From NCBI GenBank assembly GCA_009193035.1, contig SWDT01000001.1, positions 806,001 through 870,000 of the forward strand: a DNA stretch of 64,000 nt, read 5' to 3'. The DNA is from Halicephalobus mephisto. Its lineage: Eukaryota > Nematoda > Chromadorea > Rhabditida > Panagrolaimidae. The notes beneath the pieces are model-generated. The model saw only the letters and a list, made by a program, of their open reading frames with translations. It searched no databases and had not been told where the DNA came from. Shown here in pieces: positions 1-14,366 of this stretch. Position 1 is the first letter of the stretch. Every line of letters starts with the position of its first letter. The position numbers and the translations under genes are program-made.

Positions 1-19
1 TATTACTCTCACATCAAAC

Positions 20-360
20 AACCGAGAGTGGCACTCATGGCCTACAGTATCCCAGGCTCCTTGATATTCAGGCTATCGCTTTCGGTGTTCTCTTTTTAGT
101 TTAGTTCCTGTTCTAACATCTACATATTAAATTCTAACACATAACAGATTCTCACTCATGGCCTACAGTATCCCAGGCTCCCTGATATTCAGGCTATCGC
201 TTTCGGTGTTCTCTTTTTAGTTTAGTTCCTGTTCCGACATCTGCATAACAGGTTTGAACACAATACAACTGAGACCCTCATTCACGTCCTACAGTATCCC
301 AGACTCCCTGATATTCAGGCCATCTCTTCAGGTCCTCTCCTTGTAATGTAGTGTCCGTTC
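20..360 (-). repeat. Dispersed repeat family A, three tandem units
   Basis: Three units of roughly 95-125 bases, each containing a block reading 'tactgtagg..cctgatattcagg..gctttcg' on one strand or its complement. The same units, in the opposite orientation, occur at about 30085-30345 and 38735-39025. Each unit holds the short palindrome CCTGAATATCAGG. No coding capacity is visible, so it is probably a non-autonomous mobile element or a dispersed satellite. The rest of 361-813 is AT-rich 3' flank of the kinase gene. Confidence 0.75.
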
Positions 361-813
361 CGACGTTTTTACACAAAAAACTCAGCTTTTACCTCGAATT
401 CTGTCAACTTTGATATTGCGGAAAACAGGTCTTGTTCAGTCCATGTTTTTGGAATTTTTATGATAATCAGTCTAAGTCGACATTATTTCGAAAACAATAA
501 ACGCTTTGGAATAATAAATTTTGCAGACAAGACTGGAATATTTTTTTACTTTTATACATTTTTCCAAAAGCAACCAGCAAAAAATTGAGCAATTACAAAA
601 ATAATAAGGACACTTCGAAATAGAAGACAGTATTCCGTTTCTTGTTAAAGCTAGCCCGTATTCTGCAGATAAGAAAGTAACGACATCAATGTGATCAGAA
701 CATTCAGAATGGCATGAGTGGGGGATCAAGACGAGGCCGATGGTTCTTCTGTACAGGAATTCTTACCTGAAAACAAATAATTAGAAATATAAAAAATTAG
801 AAAAAGTAAATCC

Positions 814-3405
<2,592 letters not shown>

Positions 3406-5067
3406 TATCTGGCAACTAAACGACGAAATAGTTCATCAGAGCGTTCGAGAATAAGAATCAAAAAATAAGCCCAAACGCAGAAGCTCAGGTAATGAATGTT
3501 GATTGAAATTACAAAGTAGCGAGCATGGGACACCGTCTCTTCCAAATGTCGGAAGTCCTGAAGCATGTTAGAATCGATGAATTTACTCGTGCACAAACAC
3601 ACGGCTGGACATCACGATTTTTGTTAAGTCTTCTGACAACGAAACAAGGAGAAAAAACATGTAATAAAAGGAACGTATTTGATCAACAAATTCATGTTTT
3701 TATTTTGGTCAAAATAAGCGTAAATTTAAAATTTCAAAGCACATGTTTATGAAGTGATGGAATTAATTAAGACAAATGTAATCACTAAGTGCAGATAAAA
3801 ATAAAAAATTCTGGACGATTTTGTCCGCAATATGTGACAAACGTGAAAAGTAAGTTCTCGTTACTTTCTACACCGACAAGCAAGCAACCAGCTTGCTTCC
3901 TTCGGGAAAGAGTCTAGCGAAGTGAACTGAATCGGACGCACACATTTCGGACAGGCCGCCGTCAAGCAGTTCTTCGCAGCGAGTTATTGATTTGACACAA
4001 CTCTACTAGTTTCCCGTACATCCTAAATGAATGTTTGTCCAGCGTTCCGACAGCCCATTAGAGGCAGTGTTCGTCCGATTAATAACAAAGAGACATCAGA
4101 CAAGATCGCAGGTTATCCGGGATATATAAAGTGCAGAAAAATAGAGAACTTGTCAGGAAAAAATCTCTTTAGGAAAAGTGTAATTGTGAAAAGTAGTATA
4201 AAAGTAAAAATTTCGAAGATCATGTTTCTTTCCAGGTATGTGATAAAATGACGCTTGGTCGAATTTCGAAAGAAAAACAGACTAATAGATCCTCGAGGAC
4301 TTCATCAAGACCGAGTTTAATCACAGGGCTAGTCAAAAGGACAAGCAGGTGACCGTCCTTTGAACTTATTACGAAATATTTCCAGGAGGAAAGCAAATGA
4401 ATAAGTTCTACTACAAGTGCACAAGGGATGGGGAGGAAGAATCGCGAATTAGAATTTATTCAGTCTGGTTTTGTGTATGACTGGTTGTACAGTGAAATAA
4501 TGTCCGAGACAAGAGCGAAAAACCAACGGTCGGACACAGGATGATGTTCCTCTAATTCTCGACTAGAAGCAGAGAAAAACCAAATCAGCTCGTCCTTGCT
4601 TAAATGATTATATATTATTTTTCGAAGACATATCAAGAAGAAAAAATCAAGGTAATCTATCAAGTTATTACATCCTCGCGAATGTGGAAAAATACAATTA
4701 CTTTTACAATGGATAAAAGTTAAAGTCAATAATCCAAGGAAACGATCAAAATGAAAGGTAAATCGATGGAAAAATCAGCAAAAATTGACCGTCCTCGATA
4801 ACTCAGCCGAAAAAAAGCCAATTGGCCAATGCGTCATTTCCGTCCCACTCAGTTCCCTGGTAAGCTCTTTTGTTGAACTGATTCAGTCCTGCAGATTTGC
4901 TCTCTGGATTGAGAAAAAAACGCCGTTCCCTCGAAATTCCTTGCACATTTTGTTCGATCATGTTTGCAAAGTTTATTCACATGTTTATTGTTTTGGCCAA
5001 TGAAGTAATATGCAACGACATAATTGAACATCATTGAATGTTTTGATAAAGCTCTGAAGATTCTCGA
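3406..5067. other. Intergenic, no gene supported
   Basis: Upstream of the DYRK start and downstream of the RASSF stop. Short open frames exist (for example 4027-4251 on +), but none has recognisable domains or splice support. The stretch around 3840-4020 is less AT-rich and may hold the kinase promoter or 5' UTR. Confidence 0.5.
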
Positions 5068-6279
5068 TCAAGAAATCGGATATTCCGCAATAGACCAATA
5101 TTGAGCAGATTCTTCCTGGGGAGAAACCGTTTCGGCATCTGAGAAGTTGTTGTCTAATTGAATTTCCAGGTTTTGCTGTAATTGCATGAGATTCAGGAGT
5201 TCGCTGAAATTTGGTTTTAATTGGACTTGATTAAAAATGATAGTCATACTTTTTGCGAGAGTCGACGAAAGTTCTCATTTCATCAAGGGCTCGCAGAAGT
5301 CTCTCTCCTTCTTCCTTCTCCTGGTTCAATCTGTGAATCCAATTGGAGTTCCTCAAGGAATTCAGAACTGTTATTAAATTGTTCTGTAAGTAAATAAATA
5401 ACAACAAAATTAAAAACAAAAACTTACATGTTGTTTTTTCAATTGAATCAATTCTCTCTCACTGGAATTGGACAACTTCACATCTAGATCTAGCAGTTGG
5501 GATTTTTGATGACTGATGAATTGCATTTGTTGTTGAACAATCTTCTCCAATTCTTGTCTGTTATATCTCGAGAAGTCTTCTATATCGAATCCTGGGACTT
5601 CAATGTGGTTGAAGCTCTGGGAAGTCGGAAGAGCGTGACTCATCCGGGAGTAATCTCTCGACAAGGAATTGCATCTCTGACCGATCACCTCATTATAGGC
5701 TGGAATTAAACTATTAACTACTTCCATATATCTTAGACGTACTAGGTGGAGGGGGTCTTGAACTTTTCTGCATCCCGTAGCTGAACCCGTTTGGTGGCAG
5801 AGAGATAGTCTTCCCACTGTGGCTCAGTGGTTGAGAAGGCAGGGCTGAAATTCAACAATTATTTTATATTTCATTGAATTCAACAATAAATCTCACCTGT
5901 AAACGATCCTGTTTGAGGAAAATGATTGTTCACTTGTGAATGGAAGGATTGAGGAGAGGTCGTCGATGAAACAGACGTCGTTATAGCTGCTCCTTGTTGG
6001 TCTAGATGCCGGAGCTCGAAGGAAACAGGAGTGCCACGACATTGATTAATGATTTCGAGGGGTTTTTCGCTTTGCGATAATCGGTGTTCCTAAAATAACA
6101 TCATTAACGTCGATAATCATACGTTTTCTTACATGACCATCCAAATAAGCCACAAGGACAAATTTTCCTTTTTGACCAGTAGCATGAGCCAAAGCATAAA
6201 CGACTTGCAAGCAGGTTGTTTCTTCCGTGACTCCGCTCACGTTCAATTCGACGCCATTGGAGATGACAATTAGGTCCAT
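5068..6279 (-). CDS. RASSF7/8-type Ras-association, coiled-coil protein
   Basis: Putative Ras-association adaptor. Six exons are read (6279-6133, 6089-5897, 5844-5743, 5699-5428, 5383-5250, 5203-5068), 327 aa, with phases joining throughout. Residues 1-75 form an N-terminal RA/ubiquitin-like fold (MDLIVISNGVELNVSGVTEE; EHRLSQSEKPLEIINQ; FELRH), the arrangement of RASSF7-10 rather than RASSF1-6. The central region is Ser/Pro-rich with a PPPPTYNEV stretch, a WW-domain-type PPxY motif created across a 43-bp intron. From about residue 175 there are coiled-coil segments rich in Gln and Glu. Family members work at cell junctions and in Hippo/JNK signalling; that role is inferred. A splice acceptor lies about 45 bases before the ATG. 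It could instead be an ASPP-related protein, but no ankyrin or SH3 domain is present. Confidence 0.82.
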
Positions 6280-7906
6280 AGTTATGGATTAACGGGATAT
6301 ACCACCTAATCACATATGGGATATGTCTGAAATTGTAACAATAGTGGGTTCTGGCCAGGCGCCAAAAAGCGTACGCCAGTCGTGGTAGGACCGCTTCCTG
6401 ATTACCGGGACGAAACCTCGCGCACGGTGAGCCAGATTAGTCGAGGTGAAGTACGGGTCTAAAGACTGAGGCGGAAGGAGTTACAAAATTAAAGTTTTTG
6501 TTCAAGGATGTGTGACCAATGTTCGCACGTTTTCAATGAGTTCCAAGAAAATTATGCAAACAAAAAAACTGGACCGGAAGACAAAAGATCCGGACAATCG
6601 AGAGGGTCCGAGGATTATCTTCGATATATGAACGTGGAAAAAATAAAGTATATTGATCAAAGAAATTTAAGCAAATATAAAGCACAATTCGCACCTCGAA
6701 AAATTGTAAATGATTGAGATTTAAAATTTACAATAAAGTCGGAAAATTCGAGTTTTCTACAGACCTTGAATGAAGAGTTAACCTACTTCGGCTAATTCCG
6801 TCTTTATGTCGATATACAAATTTCTCTGGATCGGATCTGTCAAACACGTTCCATCGCCGCAAGGACTGAATGAACAACCAGAACATGTGTCGATACATTT
6901 TTCATGCTCACTGATTGCTCCTTTCAATTTCGTTTGTCGTTTCCGATTGATCGGTCACTAATATGTAAACTTCCTCAACAAAACCAAACTTAAAAATAAA
7001 AAAAATTTTGAAAAATTATTACTCAAAAATTTTTGACAAAGTAGTGTTTATTTTGAGTTTTGAATATCTGACATGTCTCGATGAAAACCGTCGAAAAAAT
7101 CCTTTGGGAGTTGACTTCAGTAAAAAGACTAGCTTCTTCAGCTGCTTTCAAAACTCAAAGATTTACAATGTGACACTGAAAGTGAGCCGAAAACAGTTGC
7201 TTCCTTTTCCGGTCAACGAACTGTGGCTTGATGTCGCAAAAATTTGCATGTTGTTGATTGACGCCGATCGCCGAGGAAGACAGTTCATTTATTTTCAAAA
7301 AAAATAATAAAAAATTTTTTTTATTTGTTAATTTTTAAAATAAAATAAATTAAAATTATTTTTATTATAAAAATAAACATAATCACCGTATTTGCGTAAT
7401 GAAAAACAACTTGTTTGATTTTGACCAATGGGATGAGTGTGGGCGGGACTAGATTTGTGCCATGGCATTGATGGGCGTTGCTTTCCATATCCTTCGTTGA
7501 CGAGAAGACACAAGAGAGTCCTAGCTTCTGTTGCTGACAATCCTCAAAAGTCCCTTTGCCCCGGAGTCCGACGGCCGTCTCTCGAGCTTTGTCGAAAGCC
7601 TTCTCGACGAAGCAGTGTGCTGTAATGAAGTAGTAGTCCCCTGAGGATCGGTGCTTCTTTTTCATTTCTGTTCAACAGTAAAGCTAGAGGCCACATATTG
7701 GCTCCTTCGTGTCCCTCAGGCAGTCCAACCGACCACTCCCTGAAGTCTAACCGCAACGCCCACAGCAATCGGGAACAGGGCATTGGAAGTCGAGGTCTTC
7801 TGAGAGTACAGCCAGAGGGAATTCCTTTCTTGGGAGATTATTCTATTTCATCAAAACTCGTCCAATTAACCGACGATCACAGAAGCAATCAAGAATGTAT
7901 TCCAGC
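6280..7906. other. Intergenic region and COE 5' leader
   Basis: 6360-6480 is distinctly GC-richer and could be the RASSF promoter or a small RNA; I see no tRNA or snRNA signature. An open frame at 6508-6717 (+) has no family resemblance. 7430-7900 is also GC-richer and probably contains the 5' UTR of the downstream COE gene. 7310-7380 is a simple AT tract. Confidence 0.45.
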
Positions 7907-10900
7907 ATGTTTGGCATCCAAGACAACTTCCTGCGAGTGAAAGAGGAGAGTCTTCTGAGGGCTCATTGGGCCCCCAACGCCATTGACGCCAGTCCAGGAA
8001 GGTGAGCTCCTTTTTCTTATCCCAAGTGTCCTGTCCTTTCGTCTCCCGAGCGGTTTGCCGATCATCCTCCGGCATTTCTCAATTAAACCCGTTCCCACAG
8101 GCACTATTCACGCAAATTTATGTGCCTAATTCCTTCTTTTCATCGACGGCAATGTGGAGGCAATATAGGCGTTCTCCTCCAATTCCCTCCTGTCCCAGAA
8201 GGACCACTCTCTACCCGAAAATCAGCTGTTTCCCGGTCTGTCCCAGAGAGTCCAGATGAATTGATTTGATCTAAATCCCAATTCCCCTAAAGAGCTCAGT
8301 CCGTATCGGGTTCGAAAAAATGCTTATTGTCGAGTCCCACGACAATAAGTGAAAACAAGCTTATGCTTCAGTTTGGGGAATTCCATCCGGAGAAGGGCAT
8401 TTGTGTCGTTCGGTCTGGAGCAGTTTATTTCGATTAATGCTCTTAGTTGTTCCAAAGTTTTCCAGAACTTTAATTTTTTTTTTGACTAGTTAAATTGACC
8501 TTGAAAAAATCTGGTATTCATGATCTATTTTCCGATTGCAATCTGATACATATTGCTGCCACCCGATGGTCTGTATGATATTAATTTATTTATTTATTTC
8601 AGTGCTCAATTGGCAAGGGCACATTTCGAACATCCTCCTCCAAGCAATCTCAGGAAGAGCAATTTCTTCCATTTTACAGTAAATCTCTATGATCGAGCAA
8701 ATCAGCCAATCGAGATTGAATCCACAAAATTCGCAGGATTTGTGGAAAAAGAAAAAGAAGTCGATGGAGAAAACACCAGGAACGGGATTCACTACCGTGT
8801 TTCGCTGTTATTTGCCAACGGTAAGTTGTGACAATTCCCCAGATGCCAGATTAACTTTTATAACAAATTTATTATTAAAGAAAAACGTGACCGTATTGTG
8901 CAAAAATCGATGATTTTAATTTTGTTTTTCTCTGGCGAAATCGACTAGCTACAGTATTCCCGACGGAATTCTAGCTGTCTTTGCGAGTCTTCTTCCCATT
9001 TACTCTTCCGAACGAAAAGCAAATTTGGCCGAAAGAAGATGATGAGTGGGTACAAGCAAGTTCGAGGATAATAAACTTGATAGAGTAAAAGCGGCCACTA
9101 TTATCCCTTCTTACAGTAATCAAATTATGATCATTCTTATTCGCGCAAAAAGCATTAGTAGAGGTCCTGAAGAAGCGGTTCTAAATTGCCTTGAGTAAAC
9201 TGATCCACTTTTCTCGACTCAAGTTTCTGATTCTCGACAGTAAAAACAATGAAATTTTGCTAATTTTCTTAATTAAAAATCTTAGAATGCACAATTTTAC
9301 TCATTAACCTCGAAGCATGATGTGGACGATCGTAAAAATGAAGCAGTAAAAACAGTCAAAACCGTCATTCGGAAAATACTGGTTCTTTCTGGAATTGAAT
9401 GTTTCATTTTTCGCGAAAAATTCGTTTGCAGGTGGCGGGAATGGCGCAATTAGAAAACCCGGGAAAACGCAACTATAGCTGGCATGATTACTTTCTTGGC
9501 GAAGAGGGGATCAGCCAAGAAGAACAATGGTCTTTTATTATGAGGACAAATGAGATCATCTGGAGAAAAAAAGACTTTTTCATGGGGTTTTTTCAGGAAT
9601 GCGATCTGAACAGGATTTATACGTGAGACTTATTGACAGTGTCACGAAACAGGCCATTGCTTACGAAGGACAAGACAAAAATCCAGAAATGTGCAGAGTA
9701 CTATTAACCCATGAAGTCATGTGCAGTCGTTGTTGTGAAAAAAAGTCCTGTGGAAACAGGAACGAAACACCGAGTGATCCTTCTATTATCGACAAGTATT
9801 TTTTGAAATTTTTCCTAAAATGCAATCAGAATTGTCTGAAAAATGCCGGCAATCCACGGGATATGAGAAGATTCCAAGTGAGTTCCTTTCTCGAGGACAA
9901 TGAGGATTATTTAAATTCAGGTGATCCTGAGTACAACCCCGAGAGTAGACGTTAATGTCCTCGCTATATCTGACAACATGTTCGTCCATAACAACTCCAA
10001 ACATGGCCGACGGATTCGACGACCTGATCCAGAAAGTAAGTAACTTTCTTATTACAGTCTTGGAGGAAATATACACCGATAATGTTCCTCTAATATCCTT
10101 CGTTTTGTAGTCAAAATGAGTTACGGTATGAAATAAGTCATCACTAGTAAATGCAAAGTATATATAAATTAAGGGAAAATTTTCAAAATTAACACGAAAC
10201 TTTTGAAATTTACATTTTGATCATAGGAGAGTTGGAAAAATATACATTATTGTGTTATTTCTACACACAAAAAACTAACTTTTGGCACAGTAACAAATAC
10301 AAATCGTCACTATTATTTTTTAATTTCCGTCACAAATACGGAATACTCATGGAAAATGTAACAATTGTGCCACATTTTACAATTATTATGAAGTCAAAAG
10401 TTACATTTTTTAAATGTAAAATTGACTCTTCTTTGTCAATTAATTATAATATATAAAAAACTAATTTTTGGCACAGTAACGAATACAAATCGTCACTATT
10501 ATTTGTTAATTTCCGTCACAAATACGAAATATTCATGAAAAATATGACAATTGTGCCACATTTCGTAATTGTTATAAAGTCAAAAGTTTCGTTTTTTGTG
10601 TATTTAAATTTTCACTGAAAAAACAATTTAATAATGAATATAGTTGTCTTGAAATAACCTCAAACATCCGATCATTCACAGAAATGACTAAATTCGTCCA
10701 AAACTGTATGATCAATTGTAATCCATTTTTCAAAGTTTCTATTCTTTGCGCAAAGTTGACATCTGTCTCGATGTAATTCTGGAAAGACGCAACAATTTGG
10801 CATGACAAGTGCCAAATTCGGAGTTTTATGGATATGCGGGAGTTCGGTCACTTGTTTCCGGTTTCAACGATAGATGACCGGACAGCTGGCTCCACGCTTT

Positions 10901-12033
10901 ACTGTCATATCATAATTCTAATTGCCTCTGACACTTGGATACAAAACTGCCATTCTATGCAAATGAGTTAAATGCGGTTTTCTTCTTTTCTAGGAAAAAG
11001 AATACTAGTAAGATTTAAATGTGATAAGAACCAACTTGACTCCAGTCTTGAGTCGAGCCAATTCTCGAGGGATATTGTTTGCGCAAATCCAGGCCGGCAT
11101 TAGTTTAATTGGCGTCAAACAGTGAGCAACCTGTGGTATGTCATCTGAGCCGAGTAAACTGTATCAACCACTTAATTGGGCACTAACGAAACACGTATCG
11201 AAGTAAACAATTTCAGTTCTGAGTACTGACGAGTCAGGAGCTCTACCACCCACAATCAAAGCTATCTTTCCTTCTGAGTCATGGTGTCAAGGGGGAGCAA
11301 ATGCAGTAATAATTGGAGAAAATTTCACGGAAGGCATGAATATCTCCTTTGGATCTGTCCCGGTATACAGCGAATCGGTTACCTTGATATCCCCTCATGC
11401 AGTCAAAGTTGTCATTCCAGCCAGACAAAACGCCGGATCCGTGGATGTTACAGTATCCTTAAAGAACAAACCGTACAGTAGAAGTTCCAGTACCAGATTC
11501 ACCTATGTTTCGCTCAATGAACCAAATATTGATTTCGGGTTTCAAAGACTACAAAAACTACTCCCTAAGTACCCTAATGATCCAGAAAGATTACCGAAGG
11601 AATTGATATTAAGAAGAGCAGCTGATTTGGCCGAAGCTCTTTATAATCGGTAATTTCTGAATTGCGAAAAAAAATTATTTATTTTTTTCAGCGCTCCTAC
11701 TGACCAACTCACCCAATATGCTTCAGCAGCTTATTCTGCTCAGTTCGAAGCAGCTGATTACATGAGAAATCACGCCTCCCCGAGATCCATAGCCGCATCC
11801 TACAGTTCAGTTACTCCAGGCACTCAAACATTGCCTCCAGGAATGTATCAAAATAATTATTCAAATACAGTAGGATCGAATCCAACAGCAGGGTTTCTGA
11901 ATGCTCCAACAGGTGGATATCCGCTTTCGCTAGTTATCTAATCCAATGCACGCTTAATTTAGGCTTCACCCCATTCGGAAGTGTAAACCCATTCACAGCG
12001 TCATTGCAAACTTTACAAAAACCGCCTTATTGA
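7907..12033 (+). CDS. unc-3: COE/EBF (Collier/Olf) transcription factor
   Basis: Terminal selector-type transcription factor; nematode UNC-3 specifies cholinergic motor neurons (known for the family). Seven exons are read: 7907-8001, 8603-8820, 9597-9877, 9921-10035, 11217-11649, 11692-11912 and 11963-12033, 477 aa, all phases joining. It begins MFGIQDN like vertebrate EBF. The DNA-binding domain is nearly invariant and keeps the COE zinc knuckle H-x3-C-x2-CC-x4-C ([14 protein letters not shown]) and the [15 protein letters not shown] motif. An IPT/TIG domain and helix-loop-helix ([22 protein letters not shown]) follow, then a short Ser/Thr/Gln-rich tail. The last intron is about 50 bp; reading through it gives an alternative stop at 11939. 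Intron 4 contains a family B repeat. A splice acceptor ends one base before the ATG. Confidence 0.95.
10235..10605 (+). repeat. Dispersed repeat family B, two units, in COE intron 4
   Basis: Two tandem units of about 190 bases that share blocks 'aatcgtcactattattttttaa' and 'gacaattgtgccacattt'. The ends form terminal inverted repeats (ACACAAAAAACTAACTTTTG against CAAAAGTTTCGTTTTTTGTGT). Related copies lie at 18828-19355 and 52955-53295. The arrangement is like a MITE, and no coding capacity is visible. Confidence 0.8.
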
Positions 12034-13472
12034 CGCACTCATCGGCTGATATGGTTATTTGTATTTATCCCGTCCAATTGATTTCATGATCTCATGCAAT
12101 ATAAATCAGTAAAGTTGTTATTATTTTGAAATCAATAACTGAGAAAGCAATCTGTCGTCGGAAAGAAAGGATAGTGTCCAGAAAATTTGGGTTCTTGCAA
12201 TTATTGAATATTGTTCGTGTTTTGGAAAAAAAAGTTGAAAATGTTCGGTTTTGGAAAAAAAGTTGAAAATGTTCGATTTTGGAAAAAAAGTTGAAAATGT
12301 TTGGTTTTGGGAAAAAAGTTGAAAATGTTTGAAAAGTTTGTTTTTGAACATCATTCGTGATTTTCGTTGAGGAATTAGGAAAGAATCAATTCCTTAGATT
12401 CTTAATTTTTGCACTTGCTGGATATTATCCTTATTCACTTCCCAAACATATCCGTTATTTTTAACAAAAACGTTCTTTAAAAAAACAAAACTCCGTGGCT
12501 GAAGTTATTCTTGGTTGTTTTTCTCCGTAAGGTTTAGTCAACTAAATCTGAGATTACCGATAAATGGATCAAAGACAAAAGTGACCATTTACTACAGTGC
12601 AGTTGAGGAAGTGGAACCTCCGAAGATAACTTGGGATAATAGCTACCAAGTGTTGGTGAATCAACCCAAAGTACTCTCAAGTGACTAGTGCAAGGATAAC
12701 ACCCAGAATTTAAAGATAAAATATCTCATACTAATGACAAAAATAAACACCTTCAAATAAAAACTAGAAAGTTGATTCGAAGAAACAATTTTTTCGATCT
12801 CAATCAGTTTTAACTTTGCTTCTCCGGTTCTCGAAAAAAATCCCCGACCAAATATCAAAAATCAAATCCCGTGTTGATTCGCTTATGGAAAAATCTCCAC
12901 AGGTTAAAACAAAAAGAACCACTGTAACAAATGTAGGGTACTTAAAATCTCGAAAATTATATATCGATCTGGAAGCAGATTAAAGCCAATCAAGCTACAA
13001 AATACCGGAGAAACAAGTCTCTACATGGGCGATGTAAGTTTCGACAAAAGAAGCCATGATGATTCCAGTGAAACAACAATGGAGATTCTGAAGTAAGAAA
13101 AACAGCTGTTGTTTTTGGATTTAATTCAGATCATTCAACCGAAAAATAAGAATCAAGAACACTATACAAAAACGGTCGGTTTCTAGGTTTAAACATACTT
13201 CCCAAGATTTTTCAATCAAAATAAGTAAGGACTGAATCCAGGAACACATCAACTTCCTTCACTTTCAGCTCCATGAATTTTCCGACTAAATCAGCCCTAA
13301 AAATCCTAAACACGATTCAACATGAAAACAAAATTAAGTGAATAATGTTATAAACACAATTGTTCACGTTCATAAGATACCATTGGCTCTAATAAATTAT
13401 AAACATCGCCAAGTCAAACAAAAACTATAAAAAACAAAATATAAAAGTAACCTGTAACTAACTTGATCTTAT
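12034..13472. other. Intergenic; contains a 31-nt tandem array
   Basis: Downstream flank of the COE gene. At 12215-12345 there are about four copies of a 31-32 base unit ('ttttggaaaaaaagttgaaaatgttcgg'). The rest is AT-rich with no supported gene. Confidence 0.6.
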
Positions 13473-14366
13473 TTAAAATTTGTACACTAAAGTCTCAATA
13501 ATCTTCACATCATCATGATCAATCATATCTAGATCCACAATAGTTATCCTGTTCTTGAAGAATTTCTTCTTTGATACGGTTTCAGATGGTAACAGCTCCA
13601 AATCTATTGTGGAAGATACAAGAGTTTGTGCAAGTTCATCATCGATAGTGATTGACTTCCTATTCGATAAAGATGCTTTCGTCAATATGATTTTATAAAA
13701 TGTTCGGTATTTTGTTGCAACACGAGAAAAAATTCTAAAAATGTATATTAAATTATAAAAGAGATCAAATAGAATAACTATAAAAAGATAAAACCAAACT
13801 TAGTTTGTAAAAAAACAAGTCAATGTTGTCTTCAGTAGTGTGGTACTCACTTCTACCACAAGATTCATTTTCAGAGTAATTTATATAGCATTCTTCAAAC
13901 CCGCTGACAGGAATACATGATACACATGCCTCGTTTTTCTTCTTATGTTCCTGAAAGAGAAAATCTATCGTAATCAACGTAAAATTATTCACTAACCTCG
14001 AAATACTATTCAGAGTAGGTTCATCTTCGTATAGATCAGCAACTTTCTGAAAAAAACAACATGCTGTAGTATCAGCCAGGTTCTTGAAGAGATTCTCTTA
14101 CTGTATTTCTTTACTCCAAAACGATATATCAAAATCCCAAAAGAGAACAAAAATTGATAATTGTAATTGCAAAATTTCAAAAAACAACCCGCATTCCTAC
14201 TGTATTTTTCAGGAATTTTCGTGGTAGGAGATGATTCAAGTCCTGCATCGCAGCGAAAGCCGAATGTGCGGCAGTTGCTCTCCAACGACATTTCCTCTTT
14301 TTCATTTCGCAAAAAATCTTTTTTTTTCATTTTTATATTAATTTTTTTGTAATTAGACCAACACAT
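13473..14366 (-). CDS. Possible small gene, unrecognised
   Basis: Weakly supported. On the minus strand, an exon behind an acceptor near 13952 encodes a Cys-rich segment (EACVSCIPVSGFEECYINYS). It can be joined through a canonical GTGAGT donor (about 13850) and a TATAG acceptor to a hydrophobic stretch (IILFDLFYNLIYIF) and an acidic tail ending VKIIETLVYKF at 13473. That would make a short protein with one membrane segment. Exons further upstream (14010-14366) do not join in a single consistent frame, so the 5' end is unresolved. No family is recognised; it may be a decaying gene or chance. Confidence 0.25.

Noticed and set aside
5743..5844. RASSF exon 3 extended with the next exon without an intron
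   Set aside because: Either frame meets a stop; only the 43-bp GTACGT..TTCCAG intron joins both sides.
6355..6480. GC-rich block as a possible tRNA or small RNA gene
   Set aside because: No cloverleaf, A/B box pair or known RNA motif could be built.
7544..7783. Minus-strand open frame in the COE leader
   Set aside because: No domain and no splice support; it lies in GC-richer 5' UTR where chance open frames are long.
9399..9596. Plus-strand open frame before COE exon 3 as an alternative exon
   Set aside because: It runs into exon 3 in the wrong frame and has no EBF similarity.
11913..11941. COE stop at 11939 by reading through the last intron
   Set aside because: Kept only as an alternative; the 50-bp intron with good splice sites gives a more COE-like end (TPFGSVNPF).
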